A program made the translations under genes and the position numbers. DNA of 64,000 bases from JBBEAM01 sp040882845 (GTDB lineage: Bacteria > Pseudomonadota > Alphaproteobacteria > Kiloniellales > DSM-21159): assembly GCA_040882845.1 (NCBI GenBank), contig JBBEAM010000007.1:806001-870000 (forward strand), given 5' to 3'. A model generated the notes under the pieces. It searched no databases, was not told where the DNA came from, and worked only from the letters and a program-made list of their open reading frames with translations. Below are positions 8,362 to 16,536 of the stretch, one piece after another (within the stretch, counting starts at the first letter, position 1; each line of letters begins with the position of its first letter).

Positions 8362-9297
8362 CTAGGCAGCCGTAGCGCCGTAGTAGAGCGTCACCTTGTG
8401 CTCGGCCTCGGCGAAGAACAGCCAGCGCTCCAGGGCCACGCCGAGGAGGCCGCAGGCAAGCGCCAGGAGGGCGAGGCCGCCGGACAGCCAGCCGGCCGTC
8501 AATGTGGCGCCGAGGCTCAGCAACAGCGCCAGGCAGAGGCTGACGAGCAGGGCCCCGCGCAGCCTGCGGGCGTGCTTGCGGGCGACCCTGTAGCCCATCT
8601 CCTCCATCACGTAGTTGCGCGCCGTATGGGCGTAGTCGAGCGGCCTGACCTTGCCGATGCCGCCTAGTCCGGTCGCCGTCTCCGCCGTCGAGCCCGGCTT
8701 GGCCGAAGCCAGGCTCGACCAGTAGAGCGGCTTGACCAGCAGCAGTGCGGCCAGTCCTCCGGCGGCCAGGTAGCCGAAGCTGTCCGTTGCCGTGCCGAGC
8801 GGCCCTAGCGCGGCGGCGAGCAAGGCGCCGGTCGCCAGCCCCCAGAGCAGGTAGACCGGCACCACCAGCGGATGATGCCACTGGCGGATGGTCTTGAGGC
8901 TGGCGTAGATCTTGCCAGTGCAGATCACCGTCGCCACGGCGCCTAGCGCCGCGAGCAGGGCCGAGGCTTTCCATAGCGCTTCCGGCAGCGGAAACAGCCA
9001 CCCCAGGAGGAAGATACCGGCGGGCAGGTAGGTCGCGACCGCGGCCACGCCCTCGCGCGACAGCCAGGAGGAGCGCCACTGGCTGAGCGCCCGCCAGGCG
9101 CGCTCTGGGTGGCCGAGGTGGAAGGTGGAAGCCAGCAGGCCGGTCGAGATCAGTCCCAGCGCCAGGAAGCTCGCAGCGGCGCCGTAGAGGCTGTTCAGCG
9201 GCAGGCCGAAGGCCGCCGCCAGGGCGATCAGGAACAGCAGGCCGTAGCCAGCGCCGGAGCTGGCGGTGAAGAGGATGACGGAAGCCGCAGGATGCAT
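8362..9297 (-). CDS. soeC: SoeC/DmsC-type membrane anchor subunit
   Basis: This 311-residue integral membrane protein is rich in Leu/Ala helices (about eight), with the DmsC/NrfD-family segment TGLLASTFHLGHPERAWRAL near residue 55. Members anchor a molybdoenzyme to the membrane and pass electrons to quinone. It follows the ferredoxin subunit by nine bases on the same strand and is the last gene of the three-gene operon. It ends nine bases from the convergent WYL regulator. Assignment as SoeC rather than DmsC rests on the catalytic subunit being without a Tat signal. Confidence 0.85.
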   Translation of the reverse strand: MHPAASVILFTASSGAGYGLLFLIALAAAFGLPLNSLYGAAASFLALGLISTGLLASTFHLGHPERAWRALSQWRSSWLSREGVAAVATYLPAGIFLLGWLFPLPEALWKASALLAALGAVATVICTGKIYASLKTIRQWHHPLVVPVYLLWGLATGALLAAALGPLGTATDSFGYLAAGGLAALLLVKPLYWSSLASAKPGSTAETATGLGGIGKVRPLDYAHTARNYVMEEMGYRVARKHARRLRGALLVSLCLALLLSLGATLTAGWLSGGLALLALACGLLGVALERWLFFAEAEHKVTLYYGATAA

Positions 9298-9306
9298 CGT
9301 AAGGCC

Positions 9307-10035
9307 CTAGCGCGACAGCAAGTCGTCGAGCCAGCCGAGGAAGCCGCCCTCGGGCTTGGCGTCTTCCAACATCCGGCCGTCCTCCTGGGCGCGGCTGGCG
9401 CGGGGCGGCAGGTACTTGTTGCTCGGCTGATAGCCGAGCTCGGGCATCAGGTCGTAGCCGCCGCGCGCCGCCACCAGGATCGAAACCTCCGACTCCGGGT
9501 CGGCGAGGTCGCCGAAGTGCCTGGCATGCGACGGACAGGCCTTGACGCAGGCTGGTTGGCGGTCCGCTTCGGGCAGGTTCTCGTTGTAGATGCGGTCGAC
9601 GCAGAGGGTGCACTTCTTCATCACCTTCTCGCCCGGGTCCATCTCCCGCGCGCCGTAGGGACAGGCCCAGGCGCAGAGGCCGCAGCCGATGCAGAGGTCC
9701 TCGTCGACCAGCACGATGCCATCCTCGGCGCGCTTGTAGGAGGCGCCGGTCGGGCAGACCGTGACGCAGTCCGGCTTGGCGCAGTGCAGGCAGGAGCGGG
9801 GGAAGTGCACCGTGCGGCCCGCCGCACCCTCGCCGGCCTCGTAGCTGTGCACCCGGTTGAGCCAGGCGCCGAGCGGCTCCGGCCCGTAGGGCGAGATATC
9901 GGTCAGCGGCGCCGGATAGCCTCCGGTGTTCCACTCCTTGCAGCTGACCACGCAGGCCTGGCAGCCGACGCAGGTGTCCAGGTCGATGACCAGCCCGAGC
10001 TGCTTGCCGCTGGGATTGTCCGGCAGGCTGGTCAT
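9307..10035 (-). CDS. soeB: SoeB/DmsB-type 4Fe-4S electron-transfer subunit
   Basis: This 242-residue ferredoxin-like subunit has four Cys clusters that would bind four [4Fe-4S] centres. They are DTCVGCQACVVSCKEWN near residue 20, CLHCAKPDCVTVCPTGA, CIGCGLCAWACPYGAREMD, and CTLCVDRIYNENL with a later CVKACP. It has no signal peptide, consistent with a cytoplasmic complex. It overlaps the catalytic gene by four bases and would carry electrons from the molybdenum subunit to the membrane anchor. Confidence 0.9.
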   Translation of the reverse strand: MTSLPDNPSGKQLGLVIDLDTCVGCQACVVSCKEWNTGGYPAPLTDISPYGPEPLGAWLNRVHSYEAGEGAAGRTVHFPRSCLHCAKPDCVTVCPTGASYKRAEDGIVLVDEDLCIGCGLCAWACPYGAREMDPGEKVMKKCTLCVDRIYNENLPEADRQPACVKACPSHARHFGDLADPESEVSILVAARGGYDLMPELGYQPSNKYLPPRASRAQEDGRMLEDAKPEGGFLGWLDDLLSR

Positions 10036-12896
10036 GGCCGCTTGCGCCCCCGGGAGTCCTTCGCCCCATAGCGCGAGACCGCCGGAGGCTCAGGCAGGCC
10101 GGGCAGGGTGAGCGTGGCGAAGCGCGGCGCGCTCTGCGCCGAATCGCCCTCGGCTTTCTCTATGCTGACCCGCAGGTCGTACCAGGCGGCCTGGCCGGTC
10201 ACGGGGTCGGAGCTGGCATAGCGGTAGCCGCTGCCGCGCTCGGGCAGGAGCTCGTCGATCAGATGGTTGAGGAGGAAGCCCCGTTGCGATTCCTCGGCGT
10301 CCGCGCTGAGGTTCCAGGCGCCGCTGCGCTTGCCGATGGCGTTCCAGGTCCACAGGGTATGGCCGTTGACCCCCTGCATGATCTTGACCGGCGCCTTGAT
10401 GCGGCCGTGGCGGCTGGTCACCCAGGCCCAGTCTCCGTCCTCGAGGCCGGCCTCTTTCGCCACCCCTTCGGGAATATAGAGCGGGTTGTGGCCGTGGATC
10501 TGGCGCAGCCAGGCGTTCTGCGAGCCCCAGGAGTGGTACATCGCCATCGGCCGCTGGGTGACGGCGTGCAGCGGGAAGCTTGTCGCATCGCCGACCTCGT
10601 CCTCCTGCGGCGGATACCAGATCGGCAGGGGATCGAAGTAGTCTGCGAGCCGCTCCCGGTGGCGCTCCGGCGCCGGCAGCGGACCCTTGCCTTCGCCGGC
10701 GAGGCGGAAGCGCTGCAGCGGCTCGCTGTAGAGCTGCAGCACGATCGGCTCGGCGGCGTCGATCAAACCGAGATCCTTCGCCGTCTCCAGGTAGTCCCGG
10801 TTGGCGAACTTGAAATAGCGTTCCTCCGGCGCGAGTTCGTGGCGCCAGAAGCACTGTTTCTCGATGTAGCGCTCGAGCTGCTTGGGATTCGGCGCGCCGC
10901 GGCCTTCGCTTTCGCCGTTCTCGCCGCGCCAGCCGGCCAGGGAGCCGATGCCCGGCTTGCGCTCGTGGTTGACCAGATAATCGGTGTAGCCGCCGGGATA
11001 CTTCGTGGCGCCGTCTTCCTTGGTCAGGCCCGGCAGGCCGAGCCGTGTGCCAAGATCGATCAGCACGTCCTGGAAGGGCCGCACGTCGCGGTCGAGCTCC
11101 ACCACAGGCTGGCGGATCGAGTCGGCCACGCCGTCGGCGTCGCAGATCGGTCGGTCGAGCAGGGAGATGCAGTCGTGGCGTTCCAGGTAGGTGGTGTCCG
11201 GCAGGATCAGGTCGGCATAGGGCACGGTCTCCGAGAAGAAGGCGTCGGAATAGATGATCCGGGGGATCTTGTATTCGCCGGTCTCGGGATCGGTGTCCGT
11301 CAGCATCTCGATGGTGCCAGCGGTGTTCATCGCCGAGTTCCAGGCCATGTTGGCCATGTAGAGGAACAGCGTATCGATGGGGTAGGGATCGCCGGCCCAG
11401 GCGTTGCGGATCACCAGGTGCATCAGGCCGTGGGCCGACAGCGGCGCTTCCCAGGAGAAGGCCTTGTCGATGCGCACGGGGCTGCCGTCGGCCTCGACCA
11501 GCAGATCCTCGGGCGAGGTCGGAAAGCCCAGCGGCGGTCCGGGCAGCGGTTCTCCGGCCTTGACCTGCCCCGGCTTGCCAGCGGGCTTCTGGCCCGGCGG
11601 GATCGGCCGCGGGAAGGGCGGCTTGTAACGGAAGCCGCCGGGGCTATCGACGCTGCCGAGCAGCAGCTGCAGCAGATGGATTGCCCGGCAGGTGTGGAAG
11701 CCGTTGGAGTGGGCCGAGATGCCGCGCATGGCGTGCATCGCCACCGGACGGCCGCGCATGGTCTTGTGTCGTTTTCCCGCGGAATCTGTCCAGGGCTGGT
11801 CGAGTTCCAGATCGCTGTCGAAAGCGGCGGTGGCGATCTCCGCGGCGATCCGCCGGATTGTCTCGGCGGGGATGCCGCTGCGCTCTGCGGCGGCTTCCGG
11901 CGCATAGCAGGGATCGAGATAGCGCTCTGCCAGCAGATGAAACACCGGCTTGGCCTTGCGGCCGTCGGGCAGGGTGCGCTCGCCCTTGAGAGCGGCGGAC
12001 TCGCTGCAGACCTCCGCCGTGGCGATCTTGTCCTGCGCGCGGTCCCAGACCAGTGGCCTGCCCTCGGCATCGCGGGCGAACAGGCCGTGGTCCCCGCTTT
12101 CGGGATCCTGGATCACCAGCCAGGCGGCGTTGGTGTAGCGCAGCAGGTAATCGGCATCGATCTTGCCGGCGCGCAGCAGTTCGTGCACCAGTGCCAGCAC
12201 GAAGAGCCCGTCGCTGCCCGGCGTGATGCCAAGCCACTCGTCGGCGATGGCCGAGTAGCCGGTACGCACGGGATTGACCGAAACGAACTTGGCGCCGCGT
12301 TCCTTGATCCGGCCGAGGCCGGTCTTGATCGGATTGCTGTCGTGATCCTCGGCGATCCCGAACATCAGGAAATAGCGGGTGTTCTCCCAGTCCGGCTCGC
12401 CGAACTCCCAGAAGGAGCCGCCGATGGTGTAAAGCCCGGCGGCGGCCATGTTGACCGAGCAGAATCCGCCGTGCGCGGCATGATTGGGGGTGCCGAACTG
12501 GCTCGCCCACCAGCCGGTCAGGGCCTGGCTCTGGTCGCGGCCGGTGAAAAAGGCGAGCTTCTTGGGGTCGGTCCTGCGGATCGCGCCGAGCCAGTCCGCG
12601 GCCGTTGCGAGCGCCTCCTCCCACTCGATCTCGACGAACTCGCCGCTGCCGCGCGGTCCGACCCGCTTCAGGGGTTTGCGCAGCTTGGCCGGGGAGAGCT
12701 GGTGCATGATGCCGGCCGACCCCTTGGCGCAGAGTACGCCCTTGTTGACCGGGTGCGCGGGGTTGCCGTCGATATAGCGGATTGCGCCGTCTTTCATATG
12801 CACGCGAATGCCGCAGCGGCAGGCGCACATGTAGCAGGTACTGTACTTGACCTCGTCGGCGACCTTCGGAGAGGTGTCCAGGGGGCGATCGATCAT
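10032..12896 (-). CDS. soeA: SoeA-type molybdopterin oxidoreductase, probable sulfite dehydrogenase
   Basis: This 954-residue DMSO-reductase-family catalytic subunit binds an N-terminal [4Fe-4S] cluster through Cys21, Cys24, Cys28 and Cys56 (CYMCACRCG...GVLCAKG), then bis-MGD. Segments such as FFTGRDQSQALTGWW, HGGFCSVNMAAAGLYTIGG and FGIAEDHDSNPIK resemble the SoeA proteins of sulfur-oxidising alpha- and gammaproteobacteria. No Tat signal is present, so the enzyme should face the cytoplasm, as SoeABC does when it oxidises sulfite to sulfate and feeds quinone. Thiosulfate or polysulfide reductase remains possible, because the substrate cannot be fixed from sequence alone. Confidence 0.85.
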   Translation of the reverse strand: MIDRPLDTSPKVADEVKYSTCYMCACRCGIRVHMKDGAIRYIDGNPAHPVNKGVLCAKGSAGIMHQLSPAKLRKPLKRVGPRGSGEFVEIEWEEALATAADWLGAIRRTDPKKLAFFTGRDQSQALTGWWASQFGTPNHAAHGGFCSVNMAAAGLYTIGGSFWEFGEPDWENTRYFLMFGIAEDHDSNPIKTGLGRIKERGAKFVSVNPVRTGYSAIADEWLGITPGSDGLFVLALVHELLRAGKIDADYLLRYTNAAWLVIQDPESGDHGLFARDAEGRPLVWDRAQDKIATAEVCSESAALKGERTLPDGRKAKPVFHLLAERYLDPCYAPEAAAERSGIPAETIRRIAAEIATAAFDSDLELDQPWTDSAGKRHKTMRGRPVAMHAMRGISAHSNGFHTCRAIHLLQLLLGSVDSPGGFRYKPPFPRPIPPGQKPAGKPGQVKAGEPLPGPPLGFPTSPEDLLVEADGSPVRIDKAFSWEAPLSAHGLMHLVIRNAWAGDPYPIDTLFLYMANMAWNSAMNTAGTIEMLTDTDPETGEYKIPRIIYSDAFFSETVPYADLILPDTTYLERHDCISLLDRPICDADGVADSIRQPVVELDRDVRPFQDVLIDLGTRLGLPGLTKEDGATKYPGGYTDYLVNHERKPGIGSLAGWRGENGESEGRGAPNPKQLERYIEKQCFWRHELAPEERYFKFANRDYLETAKDLGLIDAAEPIVLQLYSEPLQRFRLAGEGKGPLPAPERHRERLADYFDPLPIWYPPQEDEVGDATSFPLHAVTQRPMAMYHSWGSQNAWLRQIHGHNPLYIPEGVAKEAGLEDGDWAWVTSRHGRIKAPVKIMQGVNGHTLWTWNAIGKRSGAWNLSADAEESQRGFLLNHLIDELLPERGSGYRYASSDPVTGQAAWYDLRVSIEKAEGDSAQSAPRFATLTLPGLPEPPAVSRYGAKDSRGRKRP

Positions 12897-12960
12897 CCCG
12901 TTGCGGGCTCCTTTCGACGGAGCCTAACGCCGCGGGCCATGATTCGCTACGGGGCAAACG

Positions 12961-12987
12961 AAAAAGGGGGCCATAAAGGCCCCCTTT
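12961..12987 (-). terminator. Rho-independent terminator of sodB
   Basis: AAAGGGGGCC (12963-12972), loop ATAAA, then GGCCCCCTTT (12978-12987) form a perfect 10-bp stem. Read on the minus strand, the stem ends in CCCCCTTTTTCG, giving the U-tract just downstream of sodB. Confidence 0.85.
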
Positions 12988-13010
12988 ATAAAGACTTTTT
13001 CCGTTCCGGC

Positions 13011-13604
13011 TTAGAGGTTGCCGGCCGCGAAGTCCCAGTTGACCAGGTTGTCGAAGAAGGACTGTACGTAGTCCGGTCGCGCGTTGCGGTAGTCGATGTA
13101 GTAGGCGTGCTCCCAGACATCGACGGTCAGCAGCGGCTTCGCCCCGTCGTGTACCAGCGGGGTATCGGCGTTGCTGGTGTTGAGGATATCGACGCCGCCA
13201 TCGGACTTCTGCACCAGCCAGGTCCAGCCGCTGCCGAAGTTGCCGGCGGCCGACGTCTTGAAGGCATTGACGAAGTCGGCGTAGGAGCCCCACTTTTCGT
13301 TGATCTTCTCGGCCAGCTTGCCGCTCGGCGCGCCGCCGCCGCCGGGCTTCATGGAGTTCCAAAAGAAGCTGTGGTTCCAGATCTGCGCGGACTGGTTGAA
13401 CAGCCCGCCGTTGCCGTCGGCCTTGGCCTTCTTGATCAGATCCTCGAGCTCGAGATCGGCGTACTCGGTGCCCTCGATCAGTTCGTTGGTCTTGTTGACG
13501 TAGGCGTTGTGGTGCTTGCCGTGATGAAATTCCAGGGTTTCCTGGGAGTAATGCGGCTCAAGCGCATCCTTGGCGTAGGGCAGAGCGGGAAGCTCGAATG
13601 CCAT
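13011..13604 (-). CDS. sodB: Superoxide dismutase (Fe type)
   Basis: This 197-residue cytoplasmic enzyme dismutates superoxide. It begins MAFELPALPYAKDAL, as in FeSODs. Metal ligands are recognisable as the His in YSQETLEFHHGKHH, the His in NHSFFWNSM and the Asp and His in DVWEHAYYIDY. The Gln of the N-terminal half and GGGG/GSGWTWL favour iron over manganese. I start at ATG 13604, preceded by AGAGGAGAGAGAC; an upstream in-frame ATG at 13649 would add 15 unrelated residues. A strong terminator follows its stop. Confidence 0.95.
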   Translation of the reverse strand: MAFELPALPYAKDALEPHYSQETLEFHHGKHHNAYVNKTNELIEGTEYADLELEDLIKKAKADGNGGLFNQSAQIWNHSFFWNSMKPGGGGAPSGKLAEKINEKWGSYADFVNAFKTSAAGNFGSGWTWLVQKSDGGVDILNTSNADTPLVHDGAKPLLTVDVWEHAYYIDYRNARPDYVQSFFDNLVNWDFAAGNL

Positions 13605-13777
13605 GTCTCTCTCCTCTTTTGGTTTTGGGCATCTCAGAAAAGTACACAAAGAATCGGCTCAGCCGGCCGGACTTCGTCCCAAGCCGTTATGACCCGTGGG
13701 ATTTAGATAGGTGCGGTCTTACATTTTTGAACCAGGCGGCTGTGCTTTTTGTCTCTGCGTGTTAGATCAGCCCGGCC

Positions 13778-14626
13778 ATGACCGCCTCAAGGGACCTGAG
13801 CTTCTGCGGTACGGAACTGCGCCGGCACGACCGTGACCGTTTCATGACCTGCCTCTTCGCGCCGCCGGAGCGGCGGGAAGCCCTCTTCGCGCTCTATGCC
13901 TTCAACCAGGAGGTGGCCAAGACGCCGGAGCGGGTCAGCGAGCCGATGATCGGCCAGATGCGCCTGCAGTGGTGGCGCGAGGCGATCGAGGGCATCTACA
14001 GCGGTTCGCCGCGCAAGCATCAGGTGGTCGAGCCCTTGGCCGAAGCCGTTGAAAGCCACGGTCTGAGCCGCAAATACTTCGACCGGCTGATCGACACCCG
14101 GGAGAAAGACTTGGAGATGGCACCGCCGGAGAACCTGCCGGCCTTGGAAGATTACGCCGATGGCACCGCGGCGACCTTGACCTGGCTGGCGCTGGAAATC
14201 CTCGGTGTCAAAACCGGCCCGGCGATGGACGCCGGGCGGCGCGTCGGCGTCTGCTATGCCATGACCGGATTGCTGCGCGCCATCCCCTTCCATGCCAGCC
14301 AAAAGCGCGTCTACATCCCCAGCGATCTGCTCGCCGCCTCCTCGGCGCGGCTTTCGGATATCTTCGCGCTGAAGCCGGTAAAAGGCTTGCCGCCGGTGGT
14401 CGAGCAACTCGCCGCCCAGGCGCGTGAGCACCTGATGCTGGCGCGGGCGCTGCGCCTCGATGTGCCGAAGGCGGCCCTGCCGGCGCTGCTGCCTCTGACA
14501 CTGGCGGAGCGCTACCTGAAGCTGCTCGCCAAAGCTGGCTACGATCCCTTCGATCCCCGGGTACAGCGGCCCCTGGCGAACCCTGCTATCCATCTCGGAT
14601 TGAACGCCGCGCGCGGGCGCTTTTAG
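13778..14626 (+). CDS. Squalene/phytoene synthase-fold protein, NDUFAF6-like
   Basis: This 282-residue protein has the trans-isoprenyl diphosphate synthase fold (FMTCLFAPPERREALFALYAFNQEVAKT; MRLQWWREAIEGIY). Where phytoene synthases carry the Asp-rich DxxxD motif it reads NQEVAKTPERVSEP, so the prenyl-diphosphate metal site is absent. That pattern matches NDUFAF6, a complex I assembly factor of alphaproteobacterial descent, rather than a carotenoid or hopanoid enzyme. In related genomes this gene often follows the Mth938 gene directly. Function is inferred from the family. Confidence 0.8.
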   Translation: MTASRDLSFCGTELRRHDRDRFMTCLFAPPERREALFALYAFNQEVAKTPERVSEPMIGQMRLQWWREAIEGIYSGSPRKHQVVEPLAEAVESHGLSRKYFDRLIDTREKDLEMAPPENLPALEDYADGTAATLTWLALEILGVKTGPAMDAGRRVGVCYAMTGLLRAIPFHASQKRVYIPSDLLAASSARLSDIFALKPVKGLPPVVEQLAAQAREHLMLARALRLDVPKAALPALLPLTLAERYLKLLAKAGYDPFDPRVQRPLANPAIHLGLNAARGRF

Positions 14627-14741
14627 GCTCATTGCCGTTTTTTGTCCGACTTCAAGTTCTTGCGATTGAGGGCCGGTGCGCCATCTGTTAGGGGGCGCGA
14701 CGATCATGTCTTCGCGAACAGGCAACCGAATGGAGGAAGAC

Positions 14742-15026
14742 TTGAAATATCGGACAGCAACTCTCGCCCTGGCCGGGGCTCTCCTGGCCTTTCCCCTGAC
14801 TGCAGCCCAGGCGGATGACCGCAAGCCTACCAACGACGAACTCGCGCAGATCCACAAGGCGCTGCTTGGCGCCGGGTTTTCGACCTGGGGTGAAATCGAG
14901 CGCGACGACGACGATGACGACAGCGAGGTATGGGAAATCGACGACGCCGTGACCGCGAAGGGTGAACGTTACGATCTAACTCTCGACGAAAACTACGAGA
15001 TCGTCGAGCGCGATCGCGAGGATTAA
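14742..15026 (+). CDS. Small exported PepSY-like protein
   Basis: The predicted product is 94 residues: a signal peptide (TATLALAGALLAFPLTAAQA, cleaved after AQA) and one PepSY-like module (ELAQIHKALLGAGF ... YDLTLDENYEIVERDRED) with an unusual run of Asp residues in the middle. I chose TTG 14742 because GGAGG (14732-14736) lies five bases upstream and the protein then starts with K-Y-R and the hydrophobic core. ATG 14730 and earlier in-frame starts would bury that ribosome site. PepSY domains often bind or inhibit proteases; the role here is unknown. Confidence 0.75.
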   Translation: MKYRTATLALAGALLAFPLTAAQADDRKPTNDELAQIHKALLGAGFSTWGEIERDDDDDDSEVWEIDDAVTAKGERYDLTLDENYEIVERDRED

Positions 15027-15033
15027 GCGCGCG

Positions 15034-16395
15034 TCACTCGGCTGCTGCCCGCGTCCTGTCGAGCCATCCGGCCAGGTCGGCGAGTGCGCGGCGGCTCATC
15101 ATCGGCTTTCGGTCGCGCTTCTTGATCTTCTGGCCCTCGGCGGGCTGCAGCGGCGGGAACAGTCCGAAGTTGACGTTCATCGGCTGAAAGGTCTCGGCCT
15201 CGGCGCCCCCGGTGATATGCGCGATCAGAGCGCCTAGCGCCGTGGTCGGTGGGGGCGGCGCGAGCTCCAAGCCGAGCCGCTCCGAAGCCGCCAGACGCCC
15301 GGCAATCAGGCCGACGGCGGCGGACTCGATGTAGCCCTCGACCCCTGTGATCTGTCCGGCGAAACGCAGCCGAGGCTGCGCCTTGAGCCGCAGCGCCCCG
15401 TCGAGCAGCCGCGGCGAGTTGATGAAGGTGTTGCGGTGCAGGCCGCCGAGGCGCGCGAACTCCGCCGTCTCCAGGCCTGGGATCATACGCAAGACCTCGG
15501 CCTGGGCGCCGTACTTCAGCTTGGTCTGGAAACCGACGATGTTGAACAGAGTGCCCAGCGCGTTGTCCTGGCGCAGCTGGACCACGGCATAGGGCTGGCG
15601 GCCTGTGTGCGGATCGGTCAGGCCGACCGGCTTCATCGGCCCATAGCGCAGGGTCTCGATACCGCGCTCTGCCATCACCTCGATCGGCAGGCAGCCCTCG
15701 AAGTAGGGGGTGTCCGCCTCCCAGTCCTTGAACTCGGTCTTGTCGCCGTCGATCAGCGCCTGGATGAAGGCCTTGTACTGCGCTTCGTCGAGCGGGCAGT
15801 TGAGGTAGTCCTTGGTTTCGCCCTTGTCGTAGCGCGACTGGAACCAGGCCTTGGAGAGGTCGATGGACTCCCGGTAGACGATCGGTGCGATGGCGTCGAA
15901 GAAGGCGAGCTGCTCCTCGCCGGTCAGCGTCAGGATCGCCTGAGTCAGTCCTGGCGAGGTCAGCGGGCCGGTGGCGACGATGACGCTATCCCACTCCGCC
16001 TGCGGCAGCCCGGCGATCTCGCCGCGCTCGACGGTGACCAGGGGATGTTCCTCCAGGGCAGCGCCGACGGCGGCCGAGAAGCCGTCGCGGTCGACCGCGA
16101 GCGCGCCGCCGGCGGGAACCTTGTGGGCGTCGCCGCTGGCCAGGATGAGCGAGCCGCAGCGCCGCATCTCCTCGTGCAGCAGGCCGACGGCGTTGTTCTC
16201 GGCGTCGTCGGAGCGGAAGGAGTTGGAGCAGACCAGTTCGGCAAGACCATCGGTGTGGTGGGCGTCGGTCTTGCGCTGCGGCCGCATCTCGTGGAGCACG
16301 ACTGGGACGCCGAGAGCGGCGATCTGCCAGGCGGCTTCGGAGCCGGCAAGGCCGCCGCCGACGACGTGGACGGGTTTCGTGTGAACATCTGCCAT
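15034..16395 (-). CDS. trmFO: Methylenetetrahydrofolate-tRNA-(uracil-5-)-methyltransferase TrmFO
   Basis: This 453-residue FAD enzyme methylates U54 of tRNA to ribothymidine using methylene-tetrahydrofolate. An FAD-binding Rossmann motif (VVGGGLAGSEAAWQ) lies at the N-terminus. Family segments LVCSNSFRSDDAENNAVGLLHEEMRR, KAWFQSRYDKGE and the conserved FNIVGFQTKLKYGAQ follow. The start ATG 16395 gives an N-terminus just long enough for the Rossmann fold. It is convergent with the PepSY gene (7-base gap). Confidence 0.96.
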   Translation of the reverse strand: MADVHTKPVHVVGGGLAGSEAAWQIAALGVPVVLHEMRPQRKTDAHHTDGLAELVCSNSFRSDDAENNAVGLLHEEMRRCGSLILASGDAHKVPAGGALAVDRDGFSAAVGAALEEHPLVTVERGEIAGLPQAEWDSVIVATGPLTSPGLTQAILTLTGEEQLAFFDAIAPIVYRESIDLSKAWFQSRYDKGETKDYLNCPLDEAQYKAFIQALIDGDKTEFKDWEADTPYFEGCLPIEVMAERGIETLRYGPMKPVGLTDPHTGRQPYAVVQLRQDNALGTLFNIVGFQTKLKYGAQAEVLRMIPGLETAEFARLGGLHRNTFINSPRLLDGALRLKAQPRLRFAGQITGVEGYIESAAVGLIAGRLAASERLGLELAPPPPTTALGALIAHITGGAEAETFQPMNVNFGLFPPLQPAEGQKIKKRDRKPMMSRRALADLAGWLDRTRAAAE

Positions 16396-16536
16396 GGGCG
16401 AGAGATACTGCCACAGCAGGCGGGGTACAAGCGTCGGCTTGCTTCCTGCCGCGGCACTTGTCCAGTTGTCTTGCTTTCCCCCCGGTGCTAACAGAAACGA
16501 ATGCGCCCTTGGCGCTGCAAAAAACGGAAGAGAGCG

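Noticed and set aside
10263..13706. 1147-codon plus-strand frame opposite soeA and sodB
   Set aside because: It is an antisense shadow of soeA and sodB, which have clear motifs and ribosome sites. The frame even runs through the sodB terminator hairpin.
13778..14626. Phytoene or squalene synthase for carotenoids or hopanoids
   Set aside because: The Asp-rich substrate-metal motifs are missing and no other isoprenoid genes are nearby; an NDUFAF6-like role fits better.
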